From NCBI RefSeq assembly GCF_000472425.1, contig NZ_AXAI01000001.1, positions 248,001 through 312,000 of the forward strand: a stretch of DNA of 64,000 bases. The letters run 5' to 3'. Shown one piece after another: positions 14,501 through 22,857 of the stretch. A program made the position numbers and the translations under genes. The number at the start of each line of letters is the position of its first letter. Positions within the stretch are counted from its first letter, which is position 1. The notes below the pieces were generated by a model. It searched no databases. It was given only the letters and a program-made list of their open reading frames with translations, and had not been told where the DNA came from. The stretch comes from Bradyrhizobium sp. Tv2a-2 (GTDB lineage Bacteria; Pseudomonadota; Alphaproteobacteria; Rhizobiales; Xanthobacteraceae).

Positions 14501-16027
14501 ATGAGCAGCAACCTCACGGAAGAAGAACTTGCCGCACTGATGCCCTCCGAGCTCTGTCCCTACAGGACACCGATCCCGACCCAGATCGTTTCCTCTGACG
14601 AGTTCTATCCCGATCCGCAGAACGAGCGGCAGCGCGAGGTCGAGGCAAGGCTGCTCGCGATGGCGGACGACCTCGGCGGCAAGCAGGGGTTGAACCGTCG
14701 CCGCTTCTTCCAGACCGCGGCCGGCATGGCCGCCTCCTTTGTTGCGATGAACGAGGTCTACGGCCCACTGTTCGACGTGACCAAAGCGGAAGCCGCAACG
14801 CCGGCCATGGCGCAGGAGCGAGCGAATGCGCTGAAAGACCAGTTCATCATGGACATGCACACGCACTTCCTGCGTGACGACACCCGCATCATGACCTTTG
14901 TCGAAATGCGCAAGGCCGTCGGCAAGGCCGGCTGGAACAAGCAGCTCGCCGACCACGAGCAGACCATCGAGGATCTCAAGTTCAACAACTACAAGAAGGA
15001 GATGTTTCTCGATTCCGACACCAAGATCGCACTGATCTCGTCGGCGCCATCCGACATCGAGCAGGACTGGTTCCTGACCAACGAGCAGATGGCGGATGCG
15101 CGCAAGAAGGTGAACGACGAAGCCGGCTCGCGGCGACTGTTCTGCCACGCCATCTTCACGCCGGGCCAGCCGGGCTGGCTCGACAAGCTCGATGCGGCGC
15201 TGGCCTTGAAGCCGGAATCCTGCAAGGGCTACACGATCGGCGACAACACCCATAAGGACATCAGCCGTTATCCCTGGCGCCTGGACGATGAGAAGGTCGC
15301 CTACAAGGGCTATGAGAGGATGGTCAAGGCAGGCATCAAGAATGTCTGCGTGCACAAGGGCCTGTTCCCGCCGGGCGTGGAAAAGCAGTTTCCGAACCTG
15401 CGCGGCTTTGCCGATGTTGCCGATGTCGGTCAGGCGGCCAAGGACTGGCCGCAGCTCAACTTCGTCATCTACCACTCGGCCTACCGCCATGTCGGCGGCG
15501 ACCCCAAGGTCGCGCTCGCCGAATTCCAGCGCACCGGGCGCATCGCCTGGACCAGCGACCTTGCCGACATCCCCGCGCAATATGGCGTCAACAACGTCTA
15601 TGGCGACGTTGGGCAGTTGTTCGCGACCACGCTGGTTGCCGAGCCCAATGTCTGCGCGGCGCTGATGGGCACGCTGATCAAGGGGCTTGGCGCCGACCAC
15701 GTCTGCTGGGGCACGGACGCGCTCTGGACCGGCGGGCCACAATGGCAGATCGAGGGATTGCGGCGGTTGGAGATTCCGGAGGACATGCAGAAGAAGTTCG
15801 GCTTCGCCCCGCTCGGCCCCGCCGACGGCCCGGTGAAGACCGCGATCTTCGGCGACAACAATGCACGGCTCTACAATATCCAGCCCAAGAAGGCGATGAA
15901 CGAGCTCAAGGGCGACCGCTTCGCCCTGATGAAGGCGGAATATGAGAAGGCCGGCCCCGAACCTTCCAACATGCGCTACGGCTATGTGGTGCCGAGCGCG
16001 CCAATCGATTACTCGGTGTTTGCTTAG
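14501..16027 (+). CDS. Tat-exported amidohydrolase-family (TIM-barrel) protein
   Basis: 508 residues. A 60-residue hydrophilic N-terminal region precedes a twin-arginine signal (LNRRRFFQTAAGMAASF, Arg 66-68). The amidohydrolase_2-type domain begins at about 115 with the metal-binding DMHTHF motif and ends with the catalytic-acid segment CWGTDALWTGGPQWQ (about 405-420). Such enzymes are metal-dependent hydrolases or decarboxylases. The N-region before the RR is much longer than the usual Tat signal; an internal ATG at 14660 would give a conventional length but lacks a good ribosome site, whereas ATG 14501 has GGGAG upstream. It is divergent from the Tat-exported hydrolase. Substrate unknown. 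Confidence 0.85.
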   Translation: MSSNLTEEELAALMPSELCPYRTPIPTQIVSSDEFYPDPQNERQREVEARLLAMADDLGGKQGLNRRRFFQTAAGMAASFVAMNEVYGPLFDVTKAEAATPAMAQERANALKDQFIMDMHTHFLRDDTRIMTFVEMRKAVGKAGWNKQLADHEQTIEDLKFNNYKKEMFLDSDTKIALISSAPSDIEQDWFLTNEQMADARKKVNDEAGSRRLFCHAIFTPGQPGWLDKLDAALALKPESCKGYTIGDNTHKDISRYPWRLDDEKVAYKGYERMVKAGIKNVCVHKGLFPPGVEKQFPNLRGFADVADVGQAAKDWPQLNFVIYHSAYRHVGGDPKVALAEFQRTGRIAWTSDLADIPAQYGVNNVYGDVGQLFATTLVAEPNVCAALMGTLIKGLGADHVCWGTDALWTGGPQWQIEGLRRLEIPEDMQKKFGFAPLGPADGPVKTAIFGDNNARLYNIQPKKAMNELKGDRFALMKAEYEKAGPEPSNMRYGYVVPSAPIDYSVFA

Positions 16028-16044
16028 GCTTTCACCCTCATCGC

Positions 16045-16118
16045 CGTTCCGGGGCGCGCAAGCGAACCCGGAACCTCGAGATTCCGGGTTCGATGCGAAC
16101 GCATCGCCCCGGAATGAC
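16045..16118. repeat. REP-like palindromic element (complete)
   Basis: CGTTCCGGGG...CCCCGGAATGACA with internal GAACCCGGAACCTCGAGATTCCGGGTTC hairpin, between two convergent genes (ends at 16027 and 16132), where it may also serve as a terminator. Confidence 0.75.
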
Positions 16119-16131
16119 AGTACGAAAAATC

Positions 16132-16869
16132 CTACTGTCCCCGGAACTGCGGCTTGCGCTTGTCCTTGAAGGCCTTGACGCCTTCCTTCAAATCCTCGCT
16201 GTCGCGCACTTGATCAAGAAGCCGGCGCACGTCGGCGACCGTCTCGAGCGGACCCTTGGGCATGGCCTCCTTGGCGAGCCTCTTCAGCGCTTGCACGACC
16301 AGCGGCGCGTTACCGGCGATCTTCGCTGCCATCTCCTGCGCCAGGACCACATGCTGTCCTTTTGGCGCGAGACGATTCACAAAGCCGATCTGGTAGGCAC
16401 GCTCGGCCGACAGCTCATCGCCGACCAGGAGGAACTCCATCGCGATCTTGTGCGGCATGCGTGACACCACCGACGAGATGCCGCCGGCCGTCGTGCCGAT
16501 CTTGCCTTCAGGATAGAGGAAGCGCGTGGTCTCGGAAGCCACACACATATCGGCCATCTGCACCAGGACGAAACCGCCGCCGACGACCCAGCCCGAGGTC
16601 GCAGCAATCACCGGCTTGTCCAGTTCGACTCCGAGCCCCGGCACCGCGTGCCACATATTGGCCGGCAGGTCACGCACGTCGGCGCCGACACAGAAATAAG
16701 CGTCCTCCGCCGAGGCCAGCACCGCGACGCGATCGTCGCTGTCGCGGAAGCGCAGCCAGGCCCGCCGCAGCTCCTCGCACAGCGCATTGTTGAGCGCGTT
16801 GTGCGCCTCGGCGCGAGCCATGGTGATGGTCGCGACATGACCGGCGCTTTCATAGCGAACGAGACTCAT
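16132..16869 (-). CDS. Enoyl-CoA hydratase/isomerase (crotonase) family protein
   Basis: 245 residues with the crotonase fold. The oxyanion-hole motif (YFCVGADVRDL, about 58-68) and the second conserved block (LYPEGKIGTTAGG, about 118-130) are present, the latter keeping the Glu equivalent to E164 of rat hydratase. The first catalytic Glu (E144, normally in GGGxELAL) is not seen: the block reads VVGGGFVLVQMAD. It may therefore be an isomerase- or hydrolase-like variant rather than a true hydratase. It stands alone between two REP-like elements. Confidence 0.8.
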   Translation of the reverse strand: MSLVRYESAGHVATITMARAEAHNALNNALCEELRRAWLRFRDSDDRVAVLASAEDAYFCVGADVRDLPANMWHAVPGLGVELDKPVIAATSGWVVGGGFVLVQMADMCVASETTRFLYPEGKIGTTAGGISSVVSRMPHKIAMEFLLVGDELSAERAYQIGFVNRLAPKGQHVVLAQEMAAKIAGNAPLVVQALKRLAKEAMPKGPLETVADVRRLLDQVRDSEDLKEGVKAFKDKRKPQFRGQ

Positions 16870-16910
16870 GAGCTGCCCCTCCCGGATATTTTATTTTTTG
16901 TGCTCACATC

Positions 16911-17003
16911 GTCGTTCCGGGGCACGCGTACCGTGAACCCGGAACCTCGAGATTGTGGTGCGAGATTCCGGGTTCGATGCTGTCGCATCGCCCCGGAATG
17001 ACG
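16911..17003. repeat. REP-like palindromic element with internal duplication
   Basis: GTCGTTCCGGGG...CCCCGGAATGACG. The central hairpin is expanded by about 11 bp (attgtggtgcg plus a repeated gagatt) relative to the copy at 16045. It lies between two minus-strand genes. Confidence 0.75.
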
Positions 17004-17013
17004 TCTCGCGGTG

Positions 17014-17529
17014 TCACTTCTTCTCCGCGGGATCACGATGCACGGGATCGATCCACAGCACCGTCTCGGGCTTCTCCACCGGCTCGATGTCAAGATTGAT
17101 CGCAACCGCCTCGCCGTCGCTGCGCACCAGCACGCATTCCAGCACCTCGTCGGGGCTGGCGTTGATCTCCTGGTGCGGCACGTAAGGCGGCACGAAGATG
17201 AAATCGCCGGGGCCGGCTTCCGCGGTGAATTGCAGCTGCTCGCCCCAGCGCATCCGCGCCTTGCCCTTCACGACATAGATGATGCTTTCGAGATGACCGT
17301 GATGATGCGCGCCGGTCTTGGCGTCGGGCCTGATGGTCACCGTGCCCGCCCATAATTTCTGCGCACCGACGCGGGCGAAATTGATCGCGGCCTTGCGGTC
17401 CATGCCCGCGGTCGAGGGCACGTTGGGATCGAGCTGGTTGCCGGGAATGACGCGGACGCCGTCATGCTTCCAGCGCTCCACATCATGATGGTGGTCGTGA
17501 TCGTGCGAATGGGTGTGATCGTGAGTCAT
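17014..17529 (-). CDS. Cupin-domain protein with His-rich N-terminus
   Basis: 171 residues. The first 17 after Met are mostly His and Asp ([15 protein letters not shown]), a likely metal-binding tail. The single cupin domain carries motif 1 as [22 protein letters not shown] (its His-x-His and Glu being the usual metal ligands) and motif 2 around [17 protein letters not shown]. Such small cupins can be dioxygenases, isomerases or sensors; I cannot choose. ATG 17529 was preferred over an upstream open frame because the His-rich tail begins there and the extension translates intergenic DNA. It is divergent from csbD. Confidence 0.8.
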   Translation of the reverse strand: MTHDHTHSHDHDHHHDVERWKHDGVRVIPGNQLDPNVPSTAGMDRKAAINFARVGAQKLWAGTVTIRPDAKTGAHHHGHLESIIYVVKGKARMRWGEQLQFTAEAGPGDFIFVPPYVPHQEINASPDEVLECVLVRSDGEAVAINLDIEPVEKPETVLWIDPVHRDPAEKK

Positions 17530-17597
17530 TGCGCTGCTTTCGAAAGGTTCCGTGCGCAGGCTACAAAAATCCATGCGCCCAAGCCAGCCGTGACACC

Positions 17598-17622
17598 AGA
17601 ACTTTTGCGCGGTCAGACCGTT
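17598..17622 (+). promoter_or_regulatory. EcfG-like general-stress promoter of csbD
   Basis: AGAAC (17598-17602), 16-bp spacer, CGTT (17619-17622): one mismatch from the alphaproteobacterial EcfG consensus GGAAC-N16/17-CGTT. It sits 58 bp upstream of the csbD start, a sensible distance, and CsbD proteins are typical general-stress products. Confidence 0.55.
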
Positions 17623-17679
17623 GGCTTTGCGGACATTGAGGAGACCGGCTGGTTTTTTCAGACATTGAGGAGAAATGTG

Positions 17680-17892
17680 ATGAGCAGCACCCCCGACAAG
17701 ATCAAAGGCACGGCCAACGAGGCCATCGGCAGGGCTAAGCAAGGCGTTGGCGAGGCCACCGGTTCCGAGAAGCTGCAGGGCGAAGGTGCCATCCAGGAGG
17801 GCAAGGGCCAGAAGGCCATGGGTGACGCCAAGGACGCCGCCAAGGAGGCGATGGACCGCGCCGCCGCAGCAGGGAAACGCGCCGCGGATTGA
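17680..17892 (+). CDS. CsbD-family stress-response protein
   Basis: 70 residues, matching the CsbD family almost end to end: [21 protein letters not shown] followed by the [15 protein letters not shown] repeat-like helix and a Lys/Ala-rich amphipathic tail. CsbD-like proteins are small hydrophilic cytoplasmic proteins induced by general stress; molecular role unknown. ATG 17680 has a GAGGAGA site. The same 13 bp (GACATTGAGGAGA) occurs at 17632 and 17661, a short direct repeat carrying a duplicated ribosome site. An EcfG-like promoter lies upstream and a terminator follows. Confidence 0.9.
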   Translation: MSSTPDKIKGTANEAIGRAKQGVGEATGSEKLQGEGAIQEGKGQKAMGDAKDAAKEAMDRAAAAGKRAAD

Positions 17893-17916
17893 TCTGTGTA
17901 CCCGAAAATGCAGAGG

Positions 17917-17948
17917 AGCCGGCCGCGAGGCCGGCTTCTTGCTTTCGT
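17917..17948. terminator. Terminator between convergent csbD and FKBP genes
   Basis: Perfect 8-bp stem AGCCGGCC-GCGA-GGCCGGCT followed by TCTTGCTTT on the plus strand. It terminates csbD; the FKBP gene ends at 17952 on the other strand. Confidence 0.75.
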
Positions 17949-17951
17949 GGT

Positions 17952-18395
17952 TTATTTCACCGACAGCAATTCAACATCAAAGATCAGCGTCGCGTTCGGC
18001 GGGATGACGCCGCCGGCGCCGCGCGCGCCATAGCCGAGCGGGGGCGGGATAATCAGCGTCCGCTTGCCGCCCACCTTCATGGTGGCGACACCCTCGTCCC
18101 AGCCGGCAATCACGCGGTGCTGGCCGATCGGAAACTCGAACGGCTCGTTGCGGTCGACCGAGGAGTCGAATTTCTTCCCCTTCTGGCCGTTCTCGTAAAG
18201 CCAGCCGGTGTAGTGCATCACGCAAGTCTGGCCGGGCTTCGGCGAAGCGCCAGTGCCGACCGTGGTGTCGATGATCTGCAGGCCCGATGCTGTGGTCACG
18301 GCTTTTCCTGTGTTCTGGGCGGAAGCGACGGCGGGAATGAACAGCATGGCGATCAGGGCCATGGCCGAAACGACGAAAATCCTCACACTCCGCAT
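17952..18395 (-). CDS. Exported FKBP-type peptidyl-prolyl cis-trans isomerase
   Basis: 147 residues: signal peptide (about 1-27, ending AVASAQN) and one FKBP domain (about 45-147). Active-site residues are recognisable: VMHYTGWL, GKKFDSSVDRNEPFEFPIG, VIAGWDEGVATMKVGGKR and LGYGARGAGGVIPPNATLIFDVELL. It should speed prolyl isomerisation of proteins folding in the periplasm. ATG 18395 has an AGGTGG ribosome site; the longer frame to 18419 adds eight residues before the signal peptide and is less likely. Confidence 0.9.
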   Translation of the reverse strand: MRSVRIFVVSAMALIAMLFIPAVASAQNTGKAVTTASGLQIIDTTVGTGASPKPGQTCVMHYTGWLYENGQKGKKFDSSVDRNEPFEFPIGQHRVIAGWDEGVATMKVGGKRTLIIPPPLGYGARGAGGVIPPNATLIFDVELLSVK

Positions 18396-18482
18396 CTCAA
18401 ACCACCTCGCCTTTGTCAAACGCGAGGCTGTTTAGCGCAACGAAAGCGCCATGACTACCCTGGTTACAGCGCGATCTCTTGA

Positions 18483-20069
18483 TCAATAACCGAGCGCGCA
18501 GCCATCCTTGCGCGGATCGGAACCGCCGGTCAGGGTGCCCTTCTCCCAGTCGATCCAGATCGCCTGTCCACCGCCGAGCGGCGCGACCAGGCTCGTCGTC
18601 TTATGGCCGATTTTCTTGAGGCCCTCGACCACCGCGGCCGGAACGCCGTCCTCGAGCTGGTAGACGCCCTCGTAGTGCAGGCCGCGCGGCATATCGATCG
18701 CCTCCTGCACATCGCAGCCATAATCGAGCATGTTGGTCAGAACATGGGTCTGCCCGACCGGCTGATATTGCCCGCCCATCACGCCGAACGGCATCACGGC
18801 GCGGCCGTTCTTTGTCACAAGACTCGGGATGATCGTGTGCAGCGGACGCTTGCCGGGCGCGATGCAATTGGGGTGGCCGGGCTGGATGCGGAAGCCGCCA
18901 GCGCGATTCTGCAAGAGGATACCGGTCTTGTTGGAGACGATCGCCGAGCCGAAGGCGTGCGCGATGGAATTAATGAAGGAGCAGGCGTTGCGGTCCTTGT
19001 CGACCACCGTGATGTAGACGGTGTTGGGATTCATCGGCGGCGCCACGTTGGGCAGCTCGAGCACAGCGTCCATGCGGATGTTCTTGATGTACTCGTCGGC
19101 GAAATCCCTGGCTAAAATCTTCGCCACGTCGATCTTCATGTGATCGGGATCGCCGACGTGCTCCTCGCGCATCATGTAGGCGATGCGCGCGGCTTCGGCC
19201 TCGAGATGGAAACGCTCGATGCTCAGCGGCGCAAACTTCGTCAGGTCGAAGCGGGAGAGGATGTTGAGCATCAGCAGCATGGTGATGCCCGGGCCGTTGG
19301 GCGGGCACTGCCAGACGTCGAGACCCTTGTACATGGTGCCAATCGGCGAGGTCACTTCGGTCGTATGCGCCGCAAAATCCTCGAGCGTGTGCAGGCCGCC
19401 GATGGAGCGCAGCGTATCCACCATGTCTGCGGCAATCTCGCCGCTGTAGAACGCGTTACGGCCCTTGGCGGCGATCGCACGCAGCGTCTTACCGAGTTCC
19501 GGTTGGCGGATGACATCGCCGGCGACCGCGGCCTTGCCATGCGGCAGCAGATAACGCCCGGTATTGGTGCCCTGCTTCAGCTTCTCGAACTGGTTCTTCC
19601 AGTCGAAGGCGATGCGGGGCGCAACCACATAGCCCTCTTCGGCTGCCTGGATCGCCGGCTGCAGCAGGCGATCGAGCCCGAACTTGCCGTGGTCGCGCAG
19701 GATGGTCTCCCACGCGTCGATCGCACCGGGAATGCTGACTGCATGCGCCGAAGTCAGCGGCACAGAGCGGATGCCACGCTCCAGGTACCATTCGGCATTC
19801 GCCGCCATCGGCGCGCGGCCGGAGCCGTTATAGGCGGTGATCTTGCCCTCGCCGCGCGGCTGGATCAGCGCAAAGCAATCGCCGCCGATGCCGGTGGATT
19901 GCGGCTCGATCACCCCGAGCAGCGCACAAGCGGCGACCGCCGCATCCGCCGCAGTCCCGCCGGCTTTCAGCACCTCGACTGCCACAAGCGCCGCCTGGGG
20001 GTGCGACGTGGCGACCATGCCGTTCTGGGCATGAACCGTGGAGCGGCCGGCGAGATGGAAATTCCTCAT
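18483..20069 (-). CDS. Gamma-glutamyltransferase-family (Ntn-hydrolase) protein
   Basis: 528 residues spanning the full GGT family: VHAQNGMVATSHPQAALVAVEVL at the N-terminus, GIGGDCFALI for glutamate-site architecture, and a C-terminal small-subunit-like part starting at NTVYITVVDKDRNACSFINS. There the Thr of NTVYITVVD occupies the position of the autocatalytic nucleophile, replacing the usual TTHFSVVD. No signal peptide is visible, so the protein is probably cytoplasmic, unlike classical periplasmic GGT. ATG 20069 was chosen over TTG 20105. Substrates could be glutathione conjugates, cephalosporin-like amides or other gamma-glutamyl compounds. Confidence 0.85.
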   Translation of the reverse strand: MRNFHLAGRSTVHAQNGMVATSHPQAALVAVEVLKAGGTAADAAVAACALLGVIEPQSTGIGGDCFALIQPRGEGKITAYNGSGRAPMAANAEWYLERGIRSVPLTSAHAVSIPGAIDAWETILRDHGKFGLDRLLQPAIQAAEEGYVVAPRIAFDWKNQFEKLKQGTNTGRYLLPHGKAAVAGDVIRQPELGKTLRAIAAKGRNAFYSGEIAADMVDTLRSIGGLHTLEDFAAHTTEVTSPIGTMYKGLDVWQCPPNGPGITMLLMLNILSRFDLTKFAPLSIERFHLEAEAARIAYMMREEHVGDPDHMKIDVAKILARDFADEYIKNIRMDAVLELPNVAPPMNPNTVYITVVDKDRNACSFINSIAHAFGSAIVSNKTGILLQNRAGGFRIQPGHPNCIAPGKRPLHTIIPSLVTKNGRAVMPFGVMGGQYQPVGQTHVLTNMLDYGCDVQEAIDMPRGLHYEGVYQLEDGVPAAVVEGLKKIGHKTTSLVAPLGGGQAIWIDWEKGTLTGGSDPRKDGCALGY

Positions 20070-20226
20070 AAGACAAAGGCTCACATTGATAGGGTTTGAC
20101 GACAATTTCAGGGGCGACCCGCTTTCATGACATATTCATGCGGGCGCCGGCAATGGCTGGTATGCCAGAGAATAGGCGCCATGCCGCTCCTGCACGGGAG
20201 CGGTCACGGCCAATTGAGCCACATTG

Positions 20227-20249
20227 GCCTGCCTGCTAAACCGGCAGGC
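20227..20249 (+). promoter_or_regulatory. trhO: Start-adjacent hairpin in front of trhO
   Basis: Perfect 7-bp inverted repeat GCCTGCC (20227-20233) / GGCAGGC (20243-20249) ends immediately before the ATG at 20250 and would sequester the only SD-like bases (GGCAGG). It may be chance or modulate initiation. Confidence 0.3.
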
Positions 20250-21017
20250 ATGACTTACAAGGTCGCCGCCTTCTATCAATTCACTGATCTTGCCGATTTC
20301 CGCGCCCTGCGCGAGCCTCTGCGCGCGCGCTGTGCCGACCTCAGGTTGAAGGGCAGCGTCCTGCTCGCCGCCGAGGGGATCAACGGCACGCTGGCCGGAC
20401 ATGCTGACGACATCGATGCGCTGATCGCGGAGCTCAGGCACGGCGCGCTATTCGGCGGCCGGCTCGGCCGCCTCGAACTGAAATTCTCAACTGCGCAAGC
20501 CATGCCGTTCGGCCGGCTCAGGATCCGGCTGAAGAAGGAGATCGTCACGCTTGGCGATGAGGCGGCCGATCCCACGAGACAGGTCGGCATCTATGTCGAG
20601 CCCGCCGAATGGAACGCCTTGATCGCGGCCGAGGACACGCTTGTGATCGACACCCGCAATACCTTCGAGGTCGAGATGGGCACGTTCGAAGGCGCGATCG
20701 ATCCCAAGATCGCAAGCTTCGGCCAGTTCAAGGATTTTGTCGCGGCCAAGCTCGATCCGGTAAAGCATCGCAGGATCGCGATGTTCTGCACCGGCGGCAT
20801 CCGCTGCGAGAAGGCAACCAGCCACCTGCTCGCCCGCGGCTTCGCCGAGGTCTATCATCTGAAGGGCGGCATCCTGAAATATCTCGAAGAGATCGACGAA
20901 GCCGACAGCCGCTGGCGCGGCACGTGCTTTGTATTCGACGAACGCGTGTCGCTCGGCCATGGGCTGAAGGAACACCCGCCCGCACAGGCTGCAGCAAAGC
21001 AGGCCATTCATGAGTGA
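20250..21017 (+). CDS. trhO: tRNA uridine(34) hydroxylase (rhodanese-domain) TrhO
   Basis: 255 residues, the short alphaproteobacterial form of the YceA/TrhO family, which uses O2 to make 5-hydroxyuridine at position 34 of tRNAs. An N-terminal acylphosphatase-like region (AAFYQFTDL, LLAAEGINGTLAG, IRLKKEIVTLG) is followed by a rhodanese domain with the catalytic loop FCTGGIRCEKAT (Cys about 188). ATG 20250 matches the family N-terminus; an upstream in-frame extension to 20127 is not conserved in type. The 3' end overlaps slyX by 8 bp, so the two are co-translated. Confidence 0.88.
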   Translation: MTYKVAAFYQFTDLADFRALREPLRARCADLRLKGSVLLAAEGINGTLAGHADDIDALIAELRHGALFGGRLGRLELKFSTAQAMPFGRLRIRLKKEIVTLGDEAADPTRQVGIYVEPAEWNALIAAEDTLVIDTRNTFEVEMGTFEGAIDPKIASFGQFKDFVAAKLDPVKHRRIAMFCTGGIRCEKATSHLLARGFAEVYHLKGGILKYLEEIDEADSRWRGTCFVFDERVSLGHGLKEHPPAQAAAKQAIHE

Positions 21018-21222
21018 GGCGTCACTGGAAGCGAGGATCGAAACACTTGAGGCACGCCTGATGTTCCAGGACGCGACCATCGAGACGCTGAACGAGACCG
21101 TCACCACGCAGTGGCGCGAGATCGACGCACTCAAGCGCAAGATCGCCAATTTGAGCGAGCGGCTGCAGGAGGCTGAAGCCGGCCTGCCGCGGCCCGCCAA
21201 CGAACCCCCGCCGCATTATTAG
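21010..21222 (+). CDS. slyX: SlyX-family coiled-coil protein
   Basis: 70 residues: one heptad-repeat coiled coil (LEARIETLEARLMFQDATIETLNETV) followed by the family's C-terminal ...PPPHY ending, exactly as in SlyX proteins. It is cytoplasmic and of unknown function. The start overlaps the end of trhO by 8 bp. Confidence 0.92.
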   Translation: MSEASLEARIETLEARLMFQDATIETLNETVTTQWREIDALKRKIANLSERLQEAEAGLPRPANEPPPHY

Positions 21223-21241
21223 GGACCATGGCGGTCCGAGG

Positions 21242-22222
21242 CTATTCGATGATCTTGTCGGCGCGGCCGAGCAGCGATAGCGGCACGGTGATGCCGAGGG
21301 ACTTGGCGGCCTTGAGGTTCACGATCAGTTCGACAGTGGTGGACTGCTGCACCGGCAGGTCCGCCGGCTTGGCGCCCGTGAGGATGCGACCGGCATAGAT
21401 GCCGGCCCAACGATAGGAATCTCTGATGTTGCCGCTGTAGCTCATCAGTCCGCCGGCGTCCGTAAATTCGTTGTGTTCGAAAATGGCCGGCAGGGCGTAG
21501 CGTTGGCAAAGCTCGGCAAGCAGCTTGCTTCGCGAGTTGAAAAAGGCATCGGCGCCGATCACGAGCACCCGTTCCTTTGATTGGGCAAATTCTGCAAATG
21601 CGGTCTCTATCTCCGGATCGGCATGCACGTGCCGCGCGTGAAGCTCGAGTTGCATGCGTGTCGCGGCTTCTTGCGCCTCCTTCAGCAAGCTATCGGCCCG
21701 GATCGGGTCGCCTGTGTTGAGGAGCAGAGCGATCGATGATGCGGCGGGCATGAGCTCGTGCGCCAGCTCCAGGCGCTTCGGACCCAGCGCAGCATCGAGC
21801 TGTGTCACGCCGGTGACGTTGCCACCGGGCCGGTTCAAGTTCGAAACCAGACCGATCTGCACTGGGTCGGACGCGGTTGTAAAAATGATCGGTACGGTGT
21901 CGGTCGCCTTCTTTGCGGCAAGGTTGGCCGGCGTGTTCGCGACGATCACCGCAACCCGCCGCTTCACGAGATCGGCGGCCAATTCCGGGAGACGATCGTA
22001 ACGACCATCAGCCCAGCGGTACTCGATTGAGACGTTCTTGCCCTCCTGGTAGCCGCTTTCCTTGAGACCCTCGTGGAACGCCGCGAGATTGGATGCATAA
22101 CCTTCCTGCGTTGCGATATTGAGGAAGCCGATCACAGGCACGATCTGCTGGGCGCGCCCCACAAACGGCCACGACGCCACTACGCCAGCGACAACAAAGG
22201 CCACAAATTCGCGTCGCCTCAT
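21242..22222 (-). CDS. ABC-type solute-binding protein (ABC_sub_bind / TrpX-like family), orphan
   Basis: 326 residues. The N-terminus has RRREFVAFVVAGVVASWPFVGRAQ, a signal peptide with an RRREF twin-arginine-like start. The rest matches the ABC substrate-binding family PF04392: VIGFLNIATQEGYASNLAAFHEGLKESGY, VAVIVANTPANLAAKKATDTVPIIF and VNLKAAKSLGI near the C-terminus. In Bradyrhizobium-type genomes many such binding proteins occur without a transporter, as here: no permease or ATPase is adjacent. ATG 22222 has a GGGGGG ribosome-like site; the open frame further upstream adds a basic stretch before the signal and was rejected. Ligand unknown. Confidence 0.85.
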   Translation of the reverse strand: MRRREFVAFVVAGVVASWPFVGRAQQIVPVIGFLNIATQEGYASNLAAFHEGLKESGYQEGKNVSIEYRWADGRYDRLPELAADLVKRRVAVIVANTPANLAAKKATDTVPIIFTTASDPVQIGLVSNLNRPGGNVTGVTQLDAALGPKRLELAHELMPAASSIALLLNTGDPIRADSLLKEAQEAATRMQLELHARHVHADPEIETAFAEFAQSKERVLVIGADAFFNSRSKLLAELCQRYALPAIFEHNEFTDAGGLMSYSGNIRDSYRWAGIYAGRILTGAKPADLPVQQSTTVELIVNLKAAKSLGITVPLSLLGRADKIIE

Positions 22223-22548
22223 TCGTGCCCCCCGATCGAGTTTTTCAATGCTAACATACAGGCGGGCGGCCAACCGGGGTCTGCGACATGATGCCCGGAT
22301 CGGGTTGTTGCGCATGCGAGATCCGCGATCGCGACGGAGTGCATGCCTCGCCAACTCAAACCTGATGACTCAAGAACTCACCCCCCACGCGGCCGGAAGC
22401 AGCGTCAACGCTCGCCTTATCGATACCTGAAGCGAAAGCCGCAATTTGTTTCAATCTGCCGGGAATTCCGGAAATCTGCGGAGCCACAATGAGAAGCGTG
22501 GCGAACGGATGGTTAGGCCCGTTGCCACAGCAGGGCCGACGCGGGCCC
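22223..22548. other. 326-bp gap with no supported gene
   Basis: Between the solute-binding protein start and the end of the small EcfG-controlled gene. I see several short open frames on both strands but none with a ribosome site or protein-like composition. A small palindrome CCGG-GAATT-CCGG lies near 22462. Nothing else stands out. Confidence 0.5.
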
Positions 22549-22845
<297 letters not shown>

Positions 22846-22857
22846 TCATGACTGTCC

